Assembly (NCBI GenBank): GCA_012927625.1
Contig: JABBOV010000021.1
Span: 36,218 to 100,217 of the forward strand
DNA length: 64,000 nucleotides
Reading direction: 5' to 3'
DNA from: Glaciimonas sp.
GTDB taxonomy: Bacteria; Pseudomonadota; Gammaproteobacteria; Burkholderiales; Burkholderiaceae_D
Under the pieces are notes generated by a model. The model was not told the DNA's origin. It saw only the letters and a list, made by a program, of their open reading frames with translations, and did no database searches. The position numbers and the translations under genes were made by a program. Numbering within the stretch: position 1 is the stretch's first letter; the number at the start of each line of letters is the position of its first letter. Positions 42,357 through 51,806 of the stretch are shown here, piece after piece.

Positions 42357-43754
42357 ATGCATCTGACAAAGACCAGCCCCGGCGTTCTGCACGGCAGCCA
42401 CCGGACACTTAAACTGGCGATTCCGCTGATTCTGGCGCAGATGGCGATTGTCGCTATGGCGGTGGTCGATACAGTGACCTTTAGCCGGCTCGGTGTAACG
42501 ATGCTGGCGGCAGGCGCGCTGGCCACCGCCGTATTTTCCCTGGTGCATATCATTTGCACCGGCGTACTGATTGCAATCAGCAATCAGGTGGCCTTTGAAA
42601 GCGGCGCCAATAATCGGGAAAATATCGCTACGGCGGTCGAATCGGGCGTGATTCTGTCAGTCGTGATCGGGCTTGCGGCGATTCTGGTGATTTCCCTGTC
42701 CGGGCCCTTGTTGCTAATAGCTGGGCAGGACAGGCAGATGGTAGCGAACGCGATGGCGTACTTGCCGGCGGCTGCCATCGGCATCATTCCCAGTTTGCTA
42801 TTTACAACTCTGCGCGGCTTGACAGTGGGTCTCAAGCAGCCGGGACCGATCACTTTCATTACCGCTTGCGCTGTATTATTTAAAATCAGCCTCAATGCCG
42901 GCCTGTTTTTCATGCTGCAAGCGGGCTGGATTACTACGACCGTGCCGCATATTTTGATGGCGCTGGGATCGATCAGCAGTTTGATATTCGGCTTGATGGC
43001 GCTGGCCTTGTGGCTGTATTGCCGCCGTTCTCTTGCCTGGTATTTGCGCCGACCGCGATTGATGACCGTTAAAAGCCGGATTTTTCGGGAAACCCTATCG
43101 CTGGGCGTGCCTATCGGCATCAGCTATGGCGTGGAAGCGGGCATGTTCACGGGCGTGGCATTGCTCATCGGCCATTTTGGCCCGACTGCGCTGGCCGCAC
43201 ACCATATCGCCAACCAATTCGTATTTCTGACCTTCATGATGGCAGTCGGCTTGTCGCACGCCAGCTCGATTCAGGTCGGCGAAGCAGCCGGCAGCGGCAA
43301 CCTGCGAGAAGCACGGCGACTAGGCCGGCAAGGTATTTTGATCGGCCTGATTCCGATGACATTGACGGCGGGCTTGTACTTATTTTTTGGCGATGTGCTG
43401 GTGGGAATGTTAGTCGGGCAGGGCGCATCTTCGTCCAAATCAGTGGCAGCCCTGGCGATTCAACTCTTGGCGGTAGCTGCGTGTTTTCAGTGGTTCGATA
43501 GCACCCAGGTGATCGCGGCAGGAGCCTTGCGCGGGCTAAAGGATGCTCGATATACGATGATGGCGTCGATTCTGGGTTATTGGGGCGTCGGTATGACGAC
43601 CGCGCTATTCTTGAGCCGCAGCATCCATGCCGGACCGAGCGGCGTCTGGTGGGGATTGGTGGTGGGGCTGGGCACCACCGCGTTGATTCTGGTGCTGCGT
43701 TTTGAACAGTTGACCCGCATGCCAGCGATCAATCGGATGGTAGTGGATTATTAA
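42357..43754 (+). CDS. MATE-family multidrug/Na+ antiporter (NorM-like)
   Basis: Inner-membrane exporter that uses Na+ or H+ gradients to extrude drugs. The start at 42357 (MHLTKTSPGVLHGSHRTLKL) fits the family N-terminus better than the open frame from 42261. 465 residues, about twelve hydrophobic segments in two homologous halves. Conserved segments include AIPLILAQMAIVAMAVVDTV in helix 1 and GLTVGLKQPGP in the first half. Transported alone between aceB and the AbrB-like gene. Substrate unknown. Confidence 0.9.
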   Translation: MHLTKTSPGVLHGSHRTLKLAIPLILAQMAIVAMAVVDTVTFSRLGVTMLAAGALATAVFSLVHIICTGVLIAISNQVAFESGANNRENIATAVESGVILSVVIGLAAILVISLSGPLLLIAGQDRQMVANAMAYLPAAAIGIIPSLLFTTLRGLTVGLKQPGPITFITACAVLFKISLNAGLFFMLQAGWITTTVPHILMALGSISSLIFGLMALALWLYCRRSLAWYLRRPRLMTVKSRIFRETLSLGVPIGISYGVEAGMFTGVALLIGHFGPTALAAHHIANQFVFLTFMMAVGLSHASSIQVGEAAGSGNLREARRLGRQGILIGLIPMTLTAGLYLFFGDVLVGMLVGQGASSSKSVAALAIQLLAVAACFQWFDSTQVIAAGALRGLKDARYTMMASILGYWGVGMTTALFLSRSIHAGPSGVWWGLVVGLGTTALILVLRFEQLTRMPAINRMVVDY

Positions 43755-43813
43755 GATAGTTTTTGGCTTCGCCGGTTTAGGGTGACGCCTGATTTAATGG
43801 AAAAAAGGGCGAT

Positions 43814-44011
43814 ATGCATTGCATCACTTTATGTCTGGTTAATGGTGCAACCGGCTTGATCGTGCCGCAGGAAGTGCTGGATAAATTGCAATTGCGCGAT
43901 GGCGACAAGGTCTACCTGACCGAGTCGCGGCTCGGCTTTCATGTCAGTCGGGACGAGTTTGAGTTCACCCAGCAAATGGCATGCGCTTACGCCGGAGACA
44001 AGCGTGCATGA
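43814..44011 (+). CDS. Orphan AbrB/MazE-like antitoxin
   Basis: 65-residue protein with a swapped-hairpin AbrB-type DNA-binding fold: NGATGLIVPQEVLDKLQLRDG followed by DKVYLTE and FHVSRDEFEF. This is the form usually found directly upstream of a Doc/Fic or PemK toxin. No toxin frame follows: 227 bp without a gene lead to tRNA-Cys. It could be a lone regulator or the leftover of a toxin-antitoxin pair. The usual C-terminal extension after the EFxQQMA helix is short here. Confidence 0.75.
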   Translation: MHCITLCLVNGATGLIVPQEVLDKLQLRDGDKVYLTESRLGFHVSRDEFEFTQQMACAYAGDKRA

Positions 44012-44185
44012 GTAGATCACCAATTTGGATAAGCGTTTGTGTATATCGATTGGTAATTGGCAAATTTTGACTAAGAATTTGCTACACGCAACAAGTTCAA
44101 AAGGCAGCGTTATTCCGATCTTTGAATCTGCAAGCCTTTGATTTTTATATGTTTTTTTGTTACACAGAAACTCTGGTTAAATGTT

Positions 44186-44213
44186 TTGGAATTATAAATA
44201 AAACGAGTACAAT
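44186..44213 (+). promoter_or_regulatory. Putative promoter of tRNA-Cys
   Basis: TTGGAA (44186-44191) and TACAAT (44208-44213) are separated by 16 bases and end 24 bases before the tRNA. Fair matches to sigma-70 boxes. Confidence 0.45.
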
Positions 44214-44237
44214 TCTGCCTTCAGTAAAGGCATTAAT

Positions 44238-44311
44238 GGCGGGGTAGCAAAGAGGTTATGCAGCGGCCTGCAAAGCCGTTTAGATGGGTTCGATTCCCGT
44301 CCCCGCCTCCA
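44238..44311 (+). tRNA. tRNA-Cys (GCA)
   Basis: A 74-base cloverleaf including the encoded CCA. Acceptor arm GGCGGGG pairs with CCCCGCC (44301-44307). The anticodon loop CTGCAAA holds GCA at 44270-44272, and the T-loop reads GGTTCGATTCC. All stems form. Confidence 0.95.
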
Positions 44312-44620
44312 GCTTTATTGGAGTTAAATCAATTCAAAAGAGTGGTCTATCCCGTGAAAAACGCGACAACCATGCGCAACGCAGACTTTTGGACGTAAAT
44401 ATCTTTTTCTCAAAAAGCCATTAATTTGCATGGCCTGCATCAAAGCACTCAAATCTGGCGGCTTTCAACTGACCGCTCGCAGCAGTAAAGTGGGTGTGCA
44501 GTCAGGCAGCAACTCAGCCAGTCAGAAGATGTCGATAGGGCGGTTGAGGTTGATAAAGATCATGTGTGTTGACTCCAGACAAGTTTAAGGTAAGCATTCC
44601 AATGTCAAGGAGCTACCACT
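44312..44620. other. Intergenic region between tRNA-Cys and the DUF3149 gene
   Basis: About 300 bp without a recognisable gene on either strand; short broken frames only. The DUF3149 gene has a clear AAGGAG upstream, so its promoter should be in the right half of this stretch. Confidence 0.5.
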
Positions 44621-44818
44621 ATGAAACTACTGACCGACCTTTTTTCCACCAACTATGGCCTGATGAGTATTATCGGGATTGCATTCATGATTGGAATGGG
44701 CGTTTTTTTCATCCTCTTCTTCAAGCACAAGATGGCTGAAGATGCGGTTGCTGCAGATATTCAGCAAGCAAGCGCCTCAGCCAAGCAACCCAATCTGGGT
44801 CCTGTCACTCCGCAATAA
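44621..44818 (+). CDS. DUF3149 small membrane protein
   Basis: 65-residue protein with one transmembrane helix (about residues 14-34, LMSIIGIAFMIGMGVFFILF) and a short charged tail. The N-terminus LLTDLFSTNYGL is characteristic of the DUF3149 family, common in Burkholderiales; function unknown. AAGGAG lies 9 bases before the ATG and a strong terminator follows, so it is a single-gene transcript. Confidence 0.85.
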   Translation: MKLLTDLFSTNYGLMSIIGIAFMIGMGVFFILFFKHKMAEDAVAADIQQASASAKQPNLGPVTPQ

Positions 44819-44850
44819 ACGATAACAAAAAGCAATATTTTTTTAAATAA

Positions 44851-44891
44851 AAACCACTTGTCCAGCATTCTGGGGCGCAAGTGGTTTTTTT
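44851..44891 (+). terminator. Intrinsic terminator of the DUF3149 gene
   Basis: AAACCACTTG (44851-44860) pairs with CAAGTGGTTT (44878-44887), followed by further T residues. Classic rho-independent form. Confidence 0.85.
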
Positions 44892-45347
44892 GTGACCACA
44901 GAAAAGCGTGTTAGCGCTGTCAAGGTGTGATCGGTACTTGCTTTTCAAACATTGCTTTGAAACGCATGCAAAAGACAAGGCGTTCGTGTATTTGTCTTTC
45001 TACTATGAATTAAAATATACTGATTGATGTATTTTTAAAAATTCCCATCCTTTTAAATAGGCTATGGCTTGGTCGTATCTCAAGATTGAATTGGCATGTC
45101 TTAAGGAGACGCCATGATTGAAATGCATTTCAATACGCGATGACATAATTTGTTACATCGTTTTTTGATCTATATTCTGCTTAATCATAAGCATCCGTAT
45201 CAAATTTTTTGCGTAAAACCAAAATTTTCATGATTGTATGGTTGGTTATTTCTTTAGTCCAAATAACGGATACATTCATGTAATTAAATGCTTCACTGTT
45301 TCAAAGCCACTTTTCTATACGGTGCTTGCCATGATACGAGCCAAATC
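44892..45347. other. Intergenic region upstream of the sensor kinase
   Basis: No gene of credible length seen. AT-rich; it must hold the kinase promoter. Several ATG codons open frames of fewer than 15 codons. Confidence 0.5.
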
Positions 45348-47786
45348 ATGAAACCTCCCCTTGCTCGCGTGTCTCCCAAATATTTCCGCTTTCGTTGTCT
45401 GATGGTGGGCTTACTGGCGGTCGCTTGTCTGTTCATTGCGGTCATGTCTTGGGAAACCTACTCATCTTTTCGCGAACGAGAAAGTGCCGCGCGTGCTCAG
45501 GCCGAAACTTACGTGCAAACGATTGTGGTTCATGTGTCAGATTCGATTCAATTGGTCGATTCTGCGCTGATCGGGTTTGCGAATGCCATCAAGGCGTTAC
45601 CAGCGCAGGAACGGAATTCCGCTACAACCATCGGCCAACTGCTTGCCTACCATGACTCCGCTCCCAGTGATAATTTTAGGACGATATTTATCGATGCTAA
45701 CGGGATTGGTGTAGTGGCAACTAAAAATGTGACGGTTCAAGGAACATCATATGCTGACAGCAGCTACTTTAAGGCGCATCTTGGGAAACAAGCTCATCAA
45801 GGCCTGTATGTTAGCGAACCGATGATAGGAAAAATAACAAATAAACGGATTTTTATAATGAGTCGGCGCGTAGAAAGCGCGCAAGGCGAGTTCTTGGGCG
45901 TTGTCGCCGCACCGATGGATGCGGCCCGTTTTGCCTCAATGTTCGCACTCGCGCGATTAAATAAGGATGTCTCGATCACGCTGATTCATCGTGGTGGAAA
46001 AATAATTGCCCGCGCTCCATCGTTCAGGCAATCATTTGCCACCAGTCTTTTGCATTCTAGTCTCTTTGAAAAAACACCGGAAACATCGATCAAGTCCTTC
46101 CAGGCGAATAGTTCGGTTGATGAACAAACGACGATTTATAGTTCTCGTGCTCTTGAAAACATACCTTTGGATGTGATTGTAGGAGTATCCGTCGAACCGC
46201 TGGGCCAAACTTTGCAGAAAAATTTGTTGATTGGCGGCGCAGGTATTTTGTTGATGATGACGATCATGCTCCTGAGCGCGCATGTTGCACTCCGTTCGTA
46301 TCGGCGGCTTGAATTGAGCAAACAAGCGCTGGAGGAAAGTGAAACTCGCTGGAAATTCGCGCTCGAAGGTACGGGCGAGGGCGTATGGGATTGGAATGTC
46401 ATGTCCAATGAAGTGCATTTTTCGACCCGATGGAGTCAGATGTTGGGATATGCGAAAAATGAAATAGAAAACAATTTTGACGCCTGGATAAGCCGTGTCC
46501 ACCCGGACGACAAGTCACACGTGGTAGCAAAACTCCAGGCGTGTTTAGAGGGTAAAACGCCTGTCTACCAGAGCGAATATCGCATGCAGAGCAAAGACGG
46601 TAGCTGGAAATGGAGTCTCGCCCGCGGCATGGTCGTCAGCCGAGACGCCGCTGGCCAGGCACGCCGCATGATTGGCACTCAAGTCGACATCACCGACCGC
46701 AAACAGACTGAACAGGCGCAGGTACATAGAATAATCGAAGCGGCACCTGACCCGATGTTGTTAATAGATAATGACGGCATTATTGCTTTTGCCAATGTCG
46801 CGGCACAGGCAGCTTTCGGTTATGCATTTAAAGAATTGAAAGGCCAGAATGTCGACGACCTGGTGCCGTTCAGTAGTCGCAGCAGTCATGCGCATTACCG
46901 CAAAAAATTTGAAGCCAGCAAAAATCAGCACCCGTCAAGTTTAAACCGACCACTGACTGCGATACACAAAGACGGCACCGAGTTTCCTGTTGAAATCAGC
47001 GTCAGTTCATTTCAGTTGGATGGTCAGTCGGTAGCCATCGCCAGTATTCGCGACATCACTGAACGCAAGTGTGCAGCGGAACTGCTGCAGCAATCGTTTA
47101 CCCAATTGCGCCGGCTTTCCGACCATCAGGAAAACATCAAAGAAAACGAGCGAAAACGCATTGCGCAAGATATCCATGATGATTTGGGCCAAAATTTGCT
47201 AGCACTGAAAATGGATGTGGACACGCTGTACGCGCGCACCGGAGGCACACATCCAAAACTGAATAAGCGGGTATCGGTAGTTCTCAACAACATTAATGCC
47301 ACGATTAAGTCCGTGAAATCAATCATGAATGATCTGCGGCCTGCTGCGCTGGAACTGGGTTTATATCCAGCGGTGGAGTGGCAGTTAAAGCAATTTGAGC
47401 GCAGGACCAGGATCGCCTGCAAGCTGGTAACGGTCGCACATGATGCCGCGGTGGGATTAAATGCGGATCAAACCTTGGCAGTATTTCGGATTTTGCAAGA
47501 GTCGCTGGCGAATGTTGTTCGCCATGCCAACGCCACCGAAGTCGAGATAGCGCTCAGCCAGGATGAGCGCGGTTTTTTGATGCAGGTAAAGGACAACGGG
47601 AAAGGGCTTCAGCCAGACGACAGAAGAAAGGCAAATTCGTTTGGACTAATGGGGATCAAGGAGCGCATTCATGCACTTGGAGGCGAACTGATTATCGCAA
47701 GCAGCCCTGGCAATGGCACAGCCTTGTCAATCTCCATCCCTGTACATTCTCCGCACCGGCTCAACAACATGCAACACCTCTTTTAA
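45348..47786 (+). CDS. Orphan membrane sensor histidine kinase (Cache-PAS-PAS-HisKA_3)
   Basis: NarX/UhpB-type kinase. From the ATG at 45348 it has 812 residues; an in-frame ATG at 45288 would add 20 non-conserved residues. TM1 lies at about 13-35, then a Cache-like periplasmic domain of roughly 250 residues (with TSYADSSYFKAHLG), TM2 near 305-328, PAS 1 (TGEGVWDWNV...), PAS 2 (APDPMLLIDND...), the dimerisation helix with phospho-acceptor His in ERKRIAQDIHDDLGQNL, and a HATPase domain with the G-box SFGLMGIKER. This kinase class normally pairs with a LuxR-type response regulator; none is adjacent. Confidence 0.9.
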   Translation: MKPPLARVSPKYFRFRCLMVGLLAVACLFIAVMSWETYSSFRERESAARAQAETYVQTIVVHVSDSIQLVDSALIGFANAIKALPAQERNSATTIGQLLAYHDSAPSDNFRTIFIDANGIGVVATKNVTVQGTSYADSSYFKAHLGKQAHQGLYVSEPMIGKITNKRIFIMSRRVESAQGEFLGVVAAPMDAARFASMFALARLNKDVSITLIHRGGKIIARAPSFRQSFATSLLHSSLFEKTPETSIKSFQANSSVDEQTTIYSSRALENIPLDVIVGVSVEPLGQTLQKNLLIGGAGILLMMTIMLLSAHVALRSYRRLELSKQALEESETRWKFALEGTGEGVWDWNVMSNEVHFSTRWSQMLGYAKNEIENNFDAWISRVHPDDKSHVVAKLQACLEGKTPVYQSEYRMQSKDGSWKWSLARGMVVSRDAAGQARRMIGTQVDITDRKQTEQAQVHRIIEAAPDPMLLIDNDGIIAFANVAAQAAFGYAFKELKGQNVDDLVPFSSRSSHAHYRKKFEASKNQHPSSLNRPLTAIHKDGTEFPVEISVSSFQLDGQSVAIASIRDITERKCAAELLQQSFTQLRRLSDHQENIKENERKRIAQDIHDDLGQNLLALKMDVDTLYARTGGTHPKLNKRVSVVLNNINATIKSVKSIMNDLRPAALELGLYPAVEWQLKQFERRTRIACKLVTVAHDAAVGLNADQTLAVFRILQESLANVVRHANATEVEIALSQDERGFLMQVKDNGKGLQPDDRRKANSFGLMGIKERIHALGGELIIASSPGNGTALSISIPVHSPHRLNNMQHLF

Positions 47787-47960
47787 TTGCATAAAATAAA
47801 CATTGCTATTTTTGGCTAATAAAATTTTCACTTCGGACTTTTCTTGCTATTCCGCATGTGTTAACATGCGGACTTCTTTGAGGCAGTAAGAGATTTAATA
47901 CTATCAACAGTTTGTAAAAAAGAAAATATTTCATCAATTTCCTCCAGCTTCAAAAGTATT

Positions 47961-48037
47961 GCGGCTGTAGCTCAGCTGGATAGAGTACTTGGCTACGAAC
48001 CAAGGGGTCGTGGGTTCGATTCCTGCCAGCCGCACCA
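47961..48037 (+). tRNA. tRNA-Arg (ACG), copy 1
   Basis: A 77-base tRNA with encoded CCA. The acceptor stem GCGGCTG pairs with CAGCCGC, the anticodon ACG is at 47995-47997 in the loop CTACGAA, and the T-arm GGTTCGATTCC is standard. Identical to the copy at 48214. Confidence 0.96.
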
Positions 48038-48044
48038 GCATCCG

Positions 48045-48075
48045 AAAATTTATTAGCAAACGCTAATAAATTTTT
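48045..48075 (+). terminator. Intrinsic terminator after tRNA-Arg copy 1
   Basis: AAAATTTATTAGC and GCTAATAAATTTT pair over 13 bases around AAAC, followed by more T. It separates the two tRNA transcripts. Confidence 0.8.
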
Positions 48076-48197
48076 ATTTATTTTTTTATTCAGATGATTT
48101 CATTCTACATGTTTTCGTTTTCAAAATAAGCCACACCAAGGTGTTTAAATTTGAAAATATTCGCAGGACGCAGTTCTTTCAATCGAAAATGTCGTGC

Positions 48198-48203
48198 TAT
48201 AAT
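48198..48203 (+). promoter_or_regulatory. -10 box of tRNA-Arg copy 2
   Basis: A perfect TATAAT ends 10 bases before the second tRNA. A weak TTC-rich stretch lies at the -35 distance. The copy therefore has its own promoter. Confidence 0.55.
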
Positions 48204-48213
48204 CATTTTTTTC

Positions 48214-48290
48214 GCGGCTGTAGCTCAGCTGGATAGAGTACTTGGCTACGAACCAAGGGGTCGTGGGTTCGATTCCTGCCAGCCGCACCA
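48214..48290 (+). tRNA. tRNA-Arg (ACG), copy 2
   Basis: 77 bases, base-for-base identical to the copy at 47961, with the anticodon ACG in the same place. It has its own promoter box and terminator. Confidence 0.96.
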
Positions 48291-48298
48291 GCATTGGA

Positions 48299-48333
48299 AG
48301 CTGTTAGTGATGTGAGTCACTAACAGCTTTTTT
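48299..48333 (+). terminator. Intrinsic terminator after tRNA-Arg copy 2
   Basis: AGCTGTTAGTGA pairs perfectly with TCACTAACAGCT and is followed by a T-run (48328-48333). Confidence 0.88.
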
Positions 48334-48687
48334 ACGTTAAACATAAAAGATGCTGTATCTTTTTAGATTGTTAAGTTGCTTCAGCGCAACCGATACTATT
48401 TCTTTCCGATGAAGGTAATGCCGTATGTCGCATTGTTGAATTTGCGCGTGGGTGCATATATATTCAGGTTTAGGTGAAGCATTTGACCCAATAACCGGCA
48501 CAAAATGATTGAGTACGCCGGGCTGTGGTTAAGCAAAATTTGACTACTAGATTTTTTTTAAACTTATAGGGTATAATTTTGCGACCGTTATGATTCGAGC
48601 GAGTAGTGCAGTATTGGTCTGTCATTCCTTTCTTGCTTCAAACGATTTAACGGGCATATGCCCAACTTAACTGAAATAGGAATTGCA
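48334..48687 (+). promoter_or_regulatory. Cold shock gene promoter and leader
   Basis: No gene in this stretch. A perfect -10 box TATAAT is at 48572-48577, 110 bases before the cold shock start, which leaves a leader of about 100 bases. Long leaders are usual for cold-shock mRNAs, whose translation is temperature-controlled by RNA structure. The -35 box is not clear. Confidence 0.5.
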
Positions 48688-48891
48688 ATGGCAACTGGTA
48701 TCGTAAAATGGTTCAATGATTCTAAAGGCTTCGGCTTCATCACACCTGATGAAGGCGGAGAAGATTTGTTCGCTCATTTCTCAGCGATTCAATCGAATGG
48801 CTTCAAGTCTCTGCAAGAGAATCAACGTGTGTCTTTTGAAGTAACTGCTGGCCCTAAAGGCAAGCAAGCTTCGAACATTCAGCCTATCTAA
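48688..48891 (+). CDS. Cold shock protein (CspA family)
   Basis: 67-residue single cold-shock domain that binds single-stranded RNA/DNA and melts mRNA structure. The ATG at 48688 (after AGGAATT) starts [18 protein letters not shown]; the in-frame extension to 48658 is not part of the family. RNP1 KGFGFI (residues 13-18) and RNP2 DLFAHF (26-31; the canonical form is V-F-V-H-F) are present. Followed by an intrinsic terminator. Confidence 0.96.
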   Translation: MATGIVKWFNDSKGFGFITPDEGGEDLFAHFSAIQSNGFKSLQENQRVSFEVTAGPKGKQASNIQPI

Positions 48892-48911
48892 CGCTGAATA
48901 CAGCGAGATAG

Positions 48912-48942
48912 AAAAAAACTCCGGCATGCCGGAGTTTTTTTT
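48912..48942 (+). terminator. Intrinsic terminator of the cold shock gene
   Basis: The perfect palindrome ACTCCGGCATGCCGGAGT is flanked by A and T runs, allowing a stem of about 14 pairs ending in T8. Confidence 0.88.
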
Positions 48943-49066
48943 CGTCTAAAGAAACACCACATTTGGTTTGTTTGTATGGTTCCTGCAACTTGTCATATAA
49001 CAATGCTAGCTGTACCGCAGCGCCTTATCATCAAAATTGATGAGAAAATAGGCGCACGTTATTGTG

Positions 49067-49094
49067 CTTGAAAATACATTTTTTGGCCTTATTT
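49067..49094 (+). promoter_or_regulatory. Putative sigma-32 (heat shock) promoter of clpB
   Basis: CTTGAAA (49067-49073) matches the RpoH -35 box exactly. CCTTATTT (49087-49094), 13 bases on, is a partial match to the CCCCATNT -10 box. The ATG follows 27 bases later. Confidence 0.45.
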
Positions 49095-49121
49095 CAGCTT
49101 ATATACATGATTGGAGTGCAT

Positions 49122-51713
49122 ATGCGTGCTGATAAATTGACGACAAAATTACAAGAAGCCCTTGCAGACGCCCAAAGCTTGGCTGTGGGTAACGATAACC
49201 AATATATTGAACCGGTTCATTTACTAACAGCCTTATTGAATCAGGACGACAGCAGTGCGCGTTCCCTGATGCAGCGGGCTGGCGTGAATATCGGCCGCCT
49301 GTCCACCGCACTAAAAGGTTCACTTGACCGTTTGGCGAAAGTAAGCGGTATCGGGGGCGATGTGCAAGTCGGGCGTGAGCTTGGTTCTTTGCTGAACCTG
49401 GCCGATAAGGAAGCGCAAAAGCGTAGCGATCAATTCATCGCAAGTGAAATGGTGCTGCTGGCGATGGCGGATGACAAGTCGGACGCCGGAAAGCTTTCGC
49501 GTGAAAACGGCTTGACGCGCAAGTCATTGGAAGCTGCGATCATGGCCGTGCGCGGTGGTGCCAATGTGAATTCGCAGGAAGCTGAAGGGCAGCGTGAAGC
49601 TCTCAAAAAATACACCGTGGACCTGACTGAGCGAGCTAAGATGGGTAAGCTCGATCCAGTGATCGGACGTGATGATGAAATACGTCGCGCCATCCAGGTG
49701 CTGCAACGCCGCACCAAAAACAATCCTGTTTTGATCGGCGAGCCAGGCGTGGGTAAGACTGCCATTGTGGAAGGCTTGGCGCAGCGCATCGTCAATGGCG
49801 AAGTGCCCGATAGTCTGAAGAACAAACGTGTACTTTCCCTTGATATGGCGGCTTTGGTGGCCGGGACGAAGTACCGCGGTGAATTTGAGGAGCGGTTGAA
49901 GTCGGTGCTTAAGGAGTTGGCACAGGACGAAGGCCAGACTATTGTATTCATTGACGAACTGCACACCATGGTGGGTGCCGGCAAAGCCGAAGGAGCAATG
50001 GACGCCGGCAATATGCTGAAACCGGCCTTGGCGCGCGGAGAGTTGCATTGCGTCGGCGCCACCACTCTGGATGAGTATCGCAAATATGTTGAAAAAGATG
50101 CCGCACTGGAACGGCGTTTCCAGAAAGTTCTGGTGGACGAGCCTAGCGTGGAAGCGACTATCGCCATCTTGCGCGGATTAAAAGGGAAGTACGAAGTGCA
50201 TCACGGGGTGGAGATTACCGACCCGGCCATCGTTGCAGCCGCCGAGTTATCGCATCGCTACATCACCGATCGTTTCCTGCCGGACAAGGCAATTGACTTG
50301 ATCGACGAGGCAGCGTCCAAGATCAAGATCGAAGGTGATTCCAAGCCGGAAGTAATGGACAAGCTTGATCGCCGCATCATTCAGCTAAAGATCGAGCGTG
50401 AAGCGGTTAAGAAGGAAAAAGATGAGGCATCACTCAAACGTCTCAGTCTGATTCAGGATGAAATCCTCAAACTTGAACGGGAGTACGCTGATTTTGAAGA
50501 GATATTAAAAGCGGAAAAGGCTAATGTACAGGGGAGTACCCATATAAAGGAAGAAATCGAGAAAACGCGCCTGCAAATGGAAGAAGCGACCCGACAGAGC
50601 GATTGGCAGACCGTGTCCGAGCTGCAGTACGGCAAATTGCCCGAACTGGAAAAAGCGCTGGAAACGCAAACGCAGCAAGATGCGCAAGTCGATAAACTGG
50701 CTGCAAACAAGCCAAGATTGTTGCGCACCCAAGTTGGCGCGGAGGAAATCGCAGAAGTCGTATCGCGCGCGACCGGGATTCCCGTCGCGAAAATGATGCA
50801 GGGCGAACGCGAAAAATTGCTGCACATGGAAGATGCCTTGCATCAACGCGTGGTGGGACAGCATGAAGCAATCGTTGCCGTGTCGGACGCGATCCGGCGT
50901 TCGCGTGCCGGCTTAGGCGACCCGAATCGGCCCTACGGCTCGTTCATGTTCCTCGGCCCTACTGGGGTTGGCAAAACTGAGTTGTGCAAGGCTCTGGCCA
51001 CATTCCTGTTTGACACCGAGGAATCAATGATTCGCATTGATATGAGCGAATTCATGGAAAAACACTCGGTAGCGCGCCTGATCGGTGCGCCACCAGGTTA
51101 TGTCGGTTACGACGAAGGTGGCTATTTGACAGAGGCGGTGCGACGCAAACCGTATAGCGTGATCTTGCTCGATGAAGTTGAAAAAGCGCATCACGACGTA
51201 TTTAATGTGCTACTGCAGGTGCTCGATGATGGCCGCATGACGGATGGTCATGGACGTACAGTAGACTTCAAAAATACGGTAATCGTGATGACTTCTAACT
51301 TGGGTTCCCACAAAATTCAGGCGATGGAGGGCAGCGATCCGGCGTTGATAAAAATGGAAGTAATGGCAGAAGTGAGAATGCATTTCCGCCCAGAATTCAT
51401 CAATCGTATCGATGAAATCGTAGTATTTCATGCTCTCGATGAAAAAAACATCGGCGCTATCGCCAAAATCCAACTGAAAATTCTGGAGAAGCGGCTAGCG
51501 AGTCTTGAAATGGCGCTCGACATCTCTGATGAGGCATTGCAGAAAATTGCAGAAGCGGGTTTTGATCCCGTGTATGGCGCACGGCCCTTGAAACGTGCCA
51601 TCCAGCATGAAATCGAGAACCCGCTCTCGAAACTGATATTACAGGGACAATTTGGCCCTAAGGATGTAATCAAGGTCAGTGTGCATGAAGGACGATTTAT
51701 CTTCATGCGTTGA
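49122..51713 (+). CDS. clpB: ATP-dependent protein disaggregase ClpB
   Basis: Hsp100 chaperone that rescues aggregated proteins with DnaK/DnaJ. The ATG at 49122 (GGAG upstream) gives 863 residues beginning [18 protein letters not shown]; an upstream in-frame start at 49062 is unlikely. Clp N domain 1-145, first AAA+ with Walker A GEPGVGKT at 206-213, the ClpB-specific coiled-coil M domain about 400-525, second AAA+ with GPTGVGKT at 612-619. The M domain and standalone heat-shock-like promoter make this the housekeeping ClpB, not the T6SS ClpV, despite lying next to T6SS genes. Confidence 0.96.
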   Translation: MRADKLTTKLQEALADAQSLAVGNDNQYIEPVHLLTALLNQDDSSARSLMQRAGVNIGRLSTALKGSLDRLAKVSGIGGDVQVGRELGSLLNLADKEAQKRSDQFIASEMVLLAMADDKSDAGKLSRENGLTRKSLEAAIMAVRGGANVNSQEAEGQREALKKYTVDLTERAKMGKLDPVIGRDDEIRRAIQVLQRRTKNNPVLIGEPGVGKTAIVEGLAQRIVNGEVPDSLKNKRVLSLDMAALVAGTKYRGEFEERLKSVLKELAQDEGQTIVFIDELHTMVGAGKAEGAMDAGNMLKPALARGELHCVGATTLDEYRKYVEKDAALERRFQKVLVDEPSVEATIAILRGLKGKYEVHHGVEITDPAIVAAAELSHRYITDRFLPDKAIDLIDEAASKIKIEGDSKPEVMDKLDRRIIQLKIEREAVKKEKDEASLKRLSLIQDEILKLEREYADFEEILKAEKANVQGSTHIKEEIEKTRLQMEEATRQSDWQTVSELQYGKLPELEKALETQTQQDAQVDKLAANKPRLLRTQVGAEEIAEVVSRATGIPVAKMMQGEREKLLHMEDALHQRVVGQHEAIVAVSDAIRRSRAGLGDPNRPYGSFMFLGPTGVGKTELCKALATFLFDTEESMIRIDMSEFMEKHSVARLIGAPPGYVGYDEGGYLTEAVRRKPYSVILLDEVEKAHHDVFNVLLQVLDDGRMTDGHGRTVDFKNTVIVMTSNLGSHKIQAMEGSDPALIKMEVMAEVRMHFRPEFINRIDEIVVFHALDEKNIGAIAKIQLKILEKRLASLEMALDISDEALQKIAEAGFDPVYGARPLKRAIQHEIENPLSKLILQGQFGPKDVIKVSVHEGRFIFMR

Positions 51714-51806
51714 CCCGTTATGGCGAAAAAAACCGCTGACATATGCGAAGTAGATGCAGGGTAACAAATATTATAATTAAGCTTCTGCTGTGGTCTAATT
51801 TAGTCG

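Noticed and set aside
44312..44620. Possible transposase fragment on the minus strand between tRNA-Cys and the DUF3149 gene
   Set aside because: A short broken frame looked faintly like a protein, but stops interrupt it every 10-20 codons and I could not match it to a family.
49122..51713. clpB as the T6SS ATPase ClpV (TssH)
   Set aside because: The ClpB-specific M domain, the standard N domain and the heat-shock-like promoter indicate the disaggregase. It also lies outside the IS-bounded segment.
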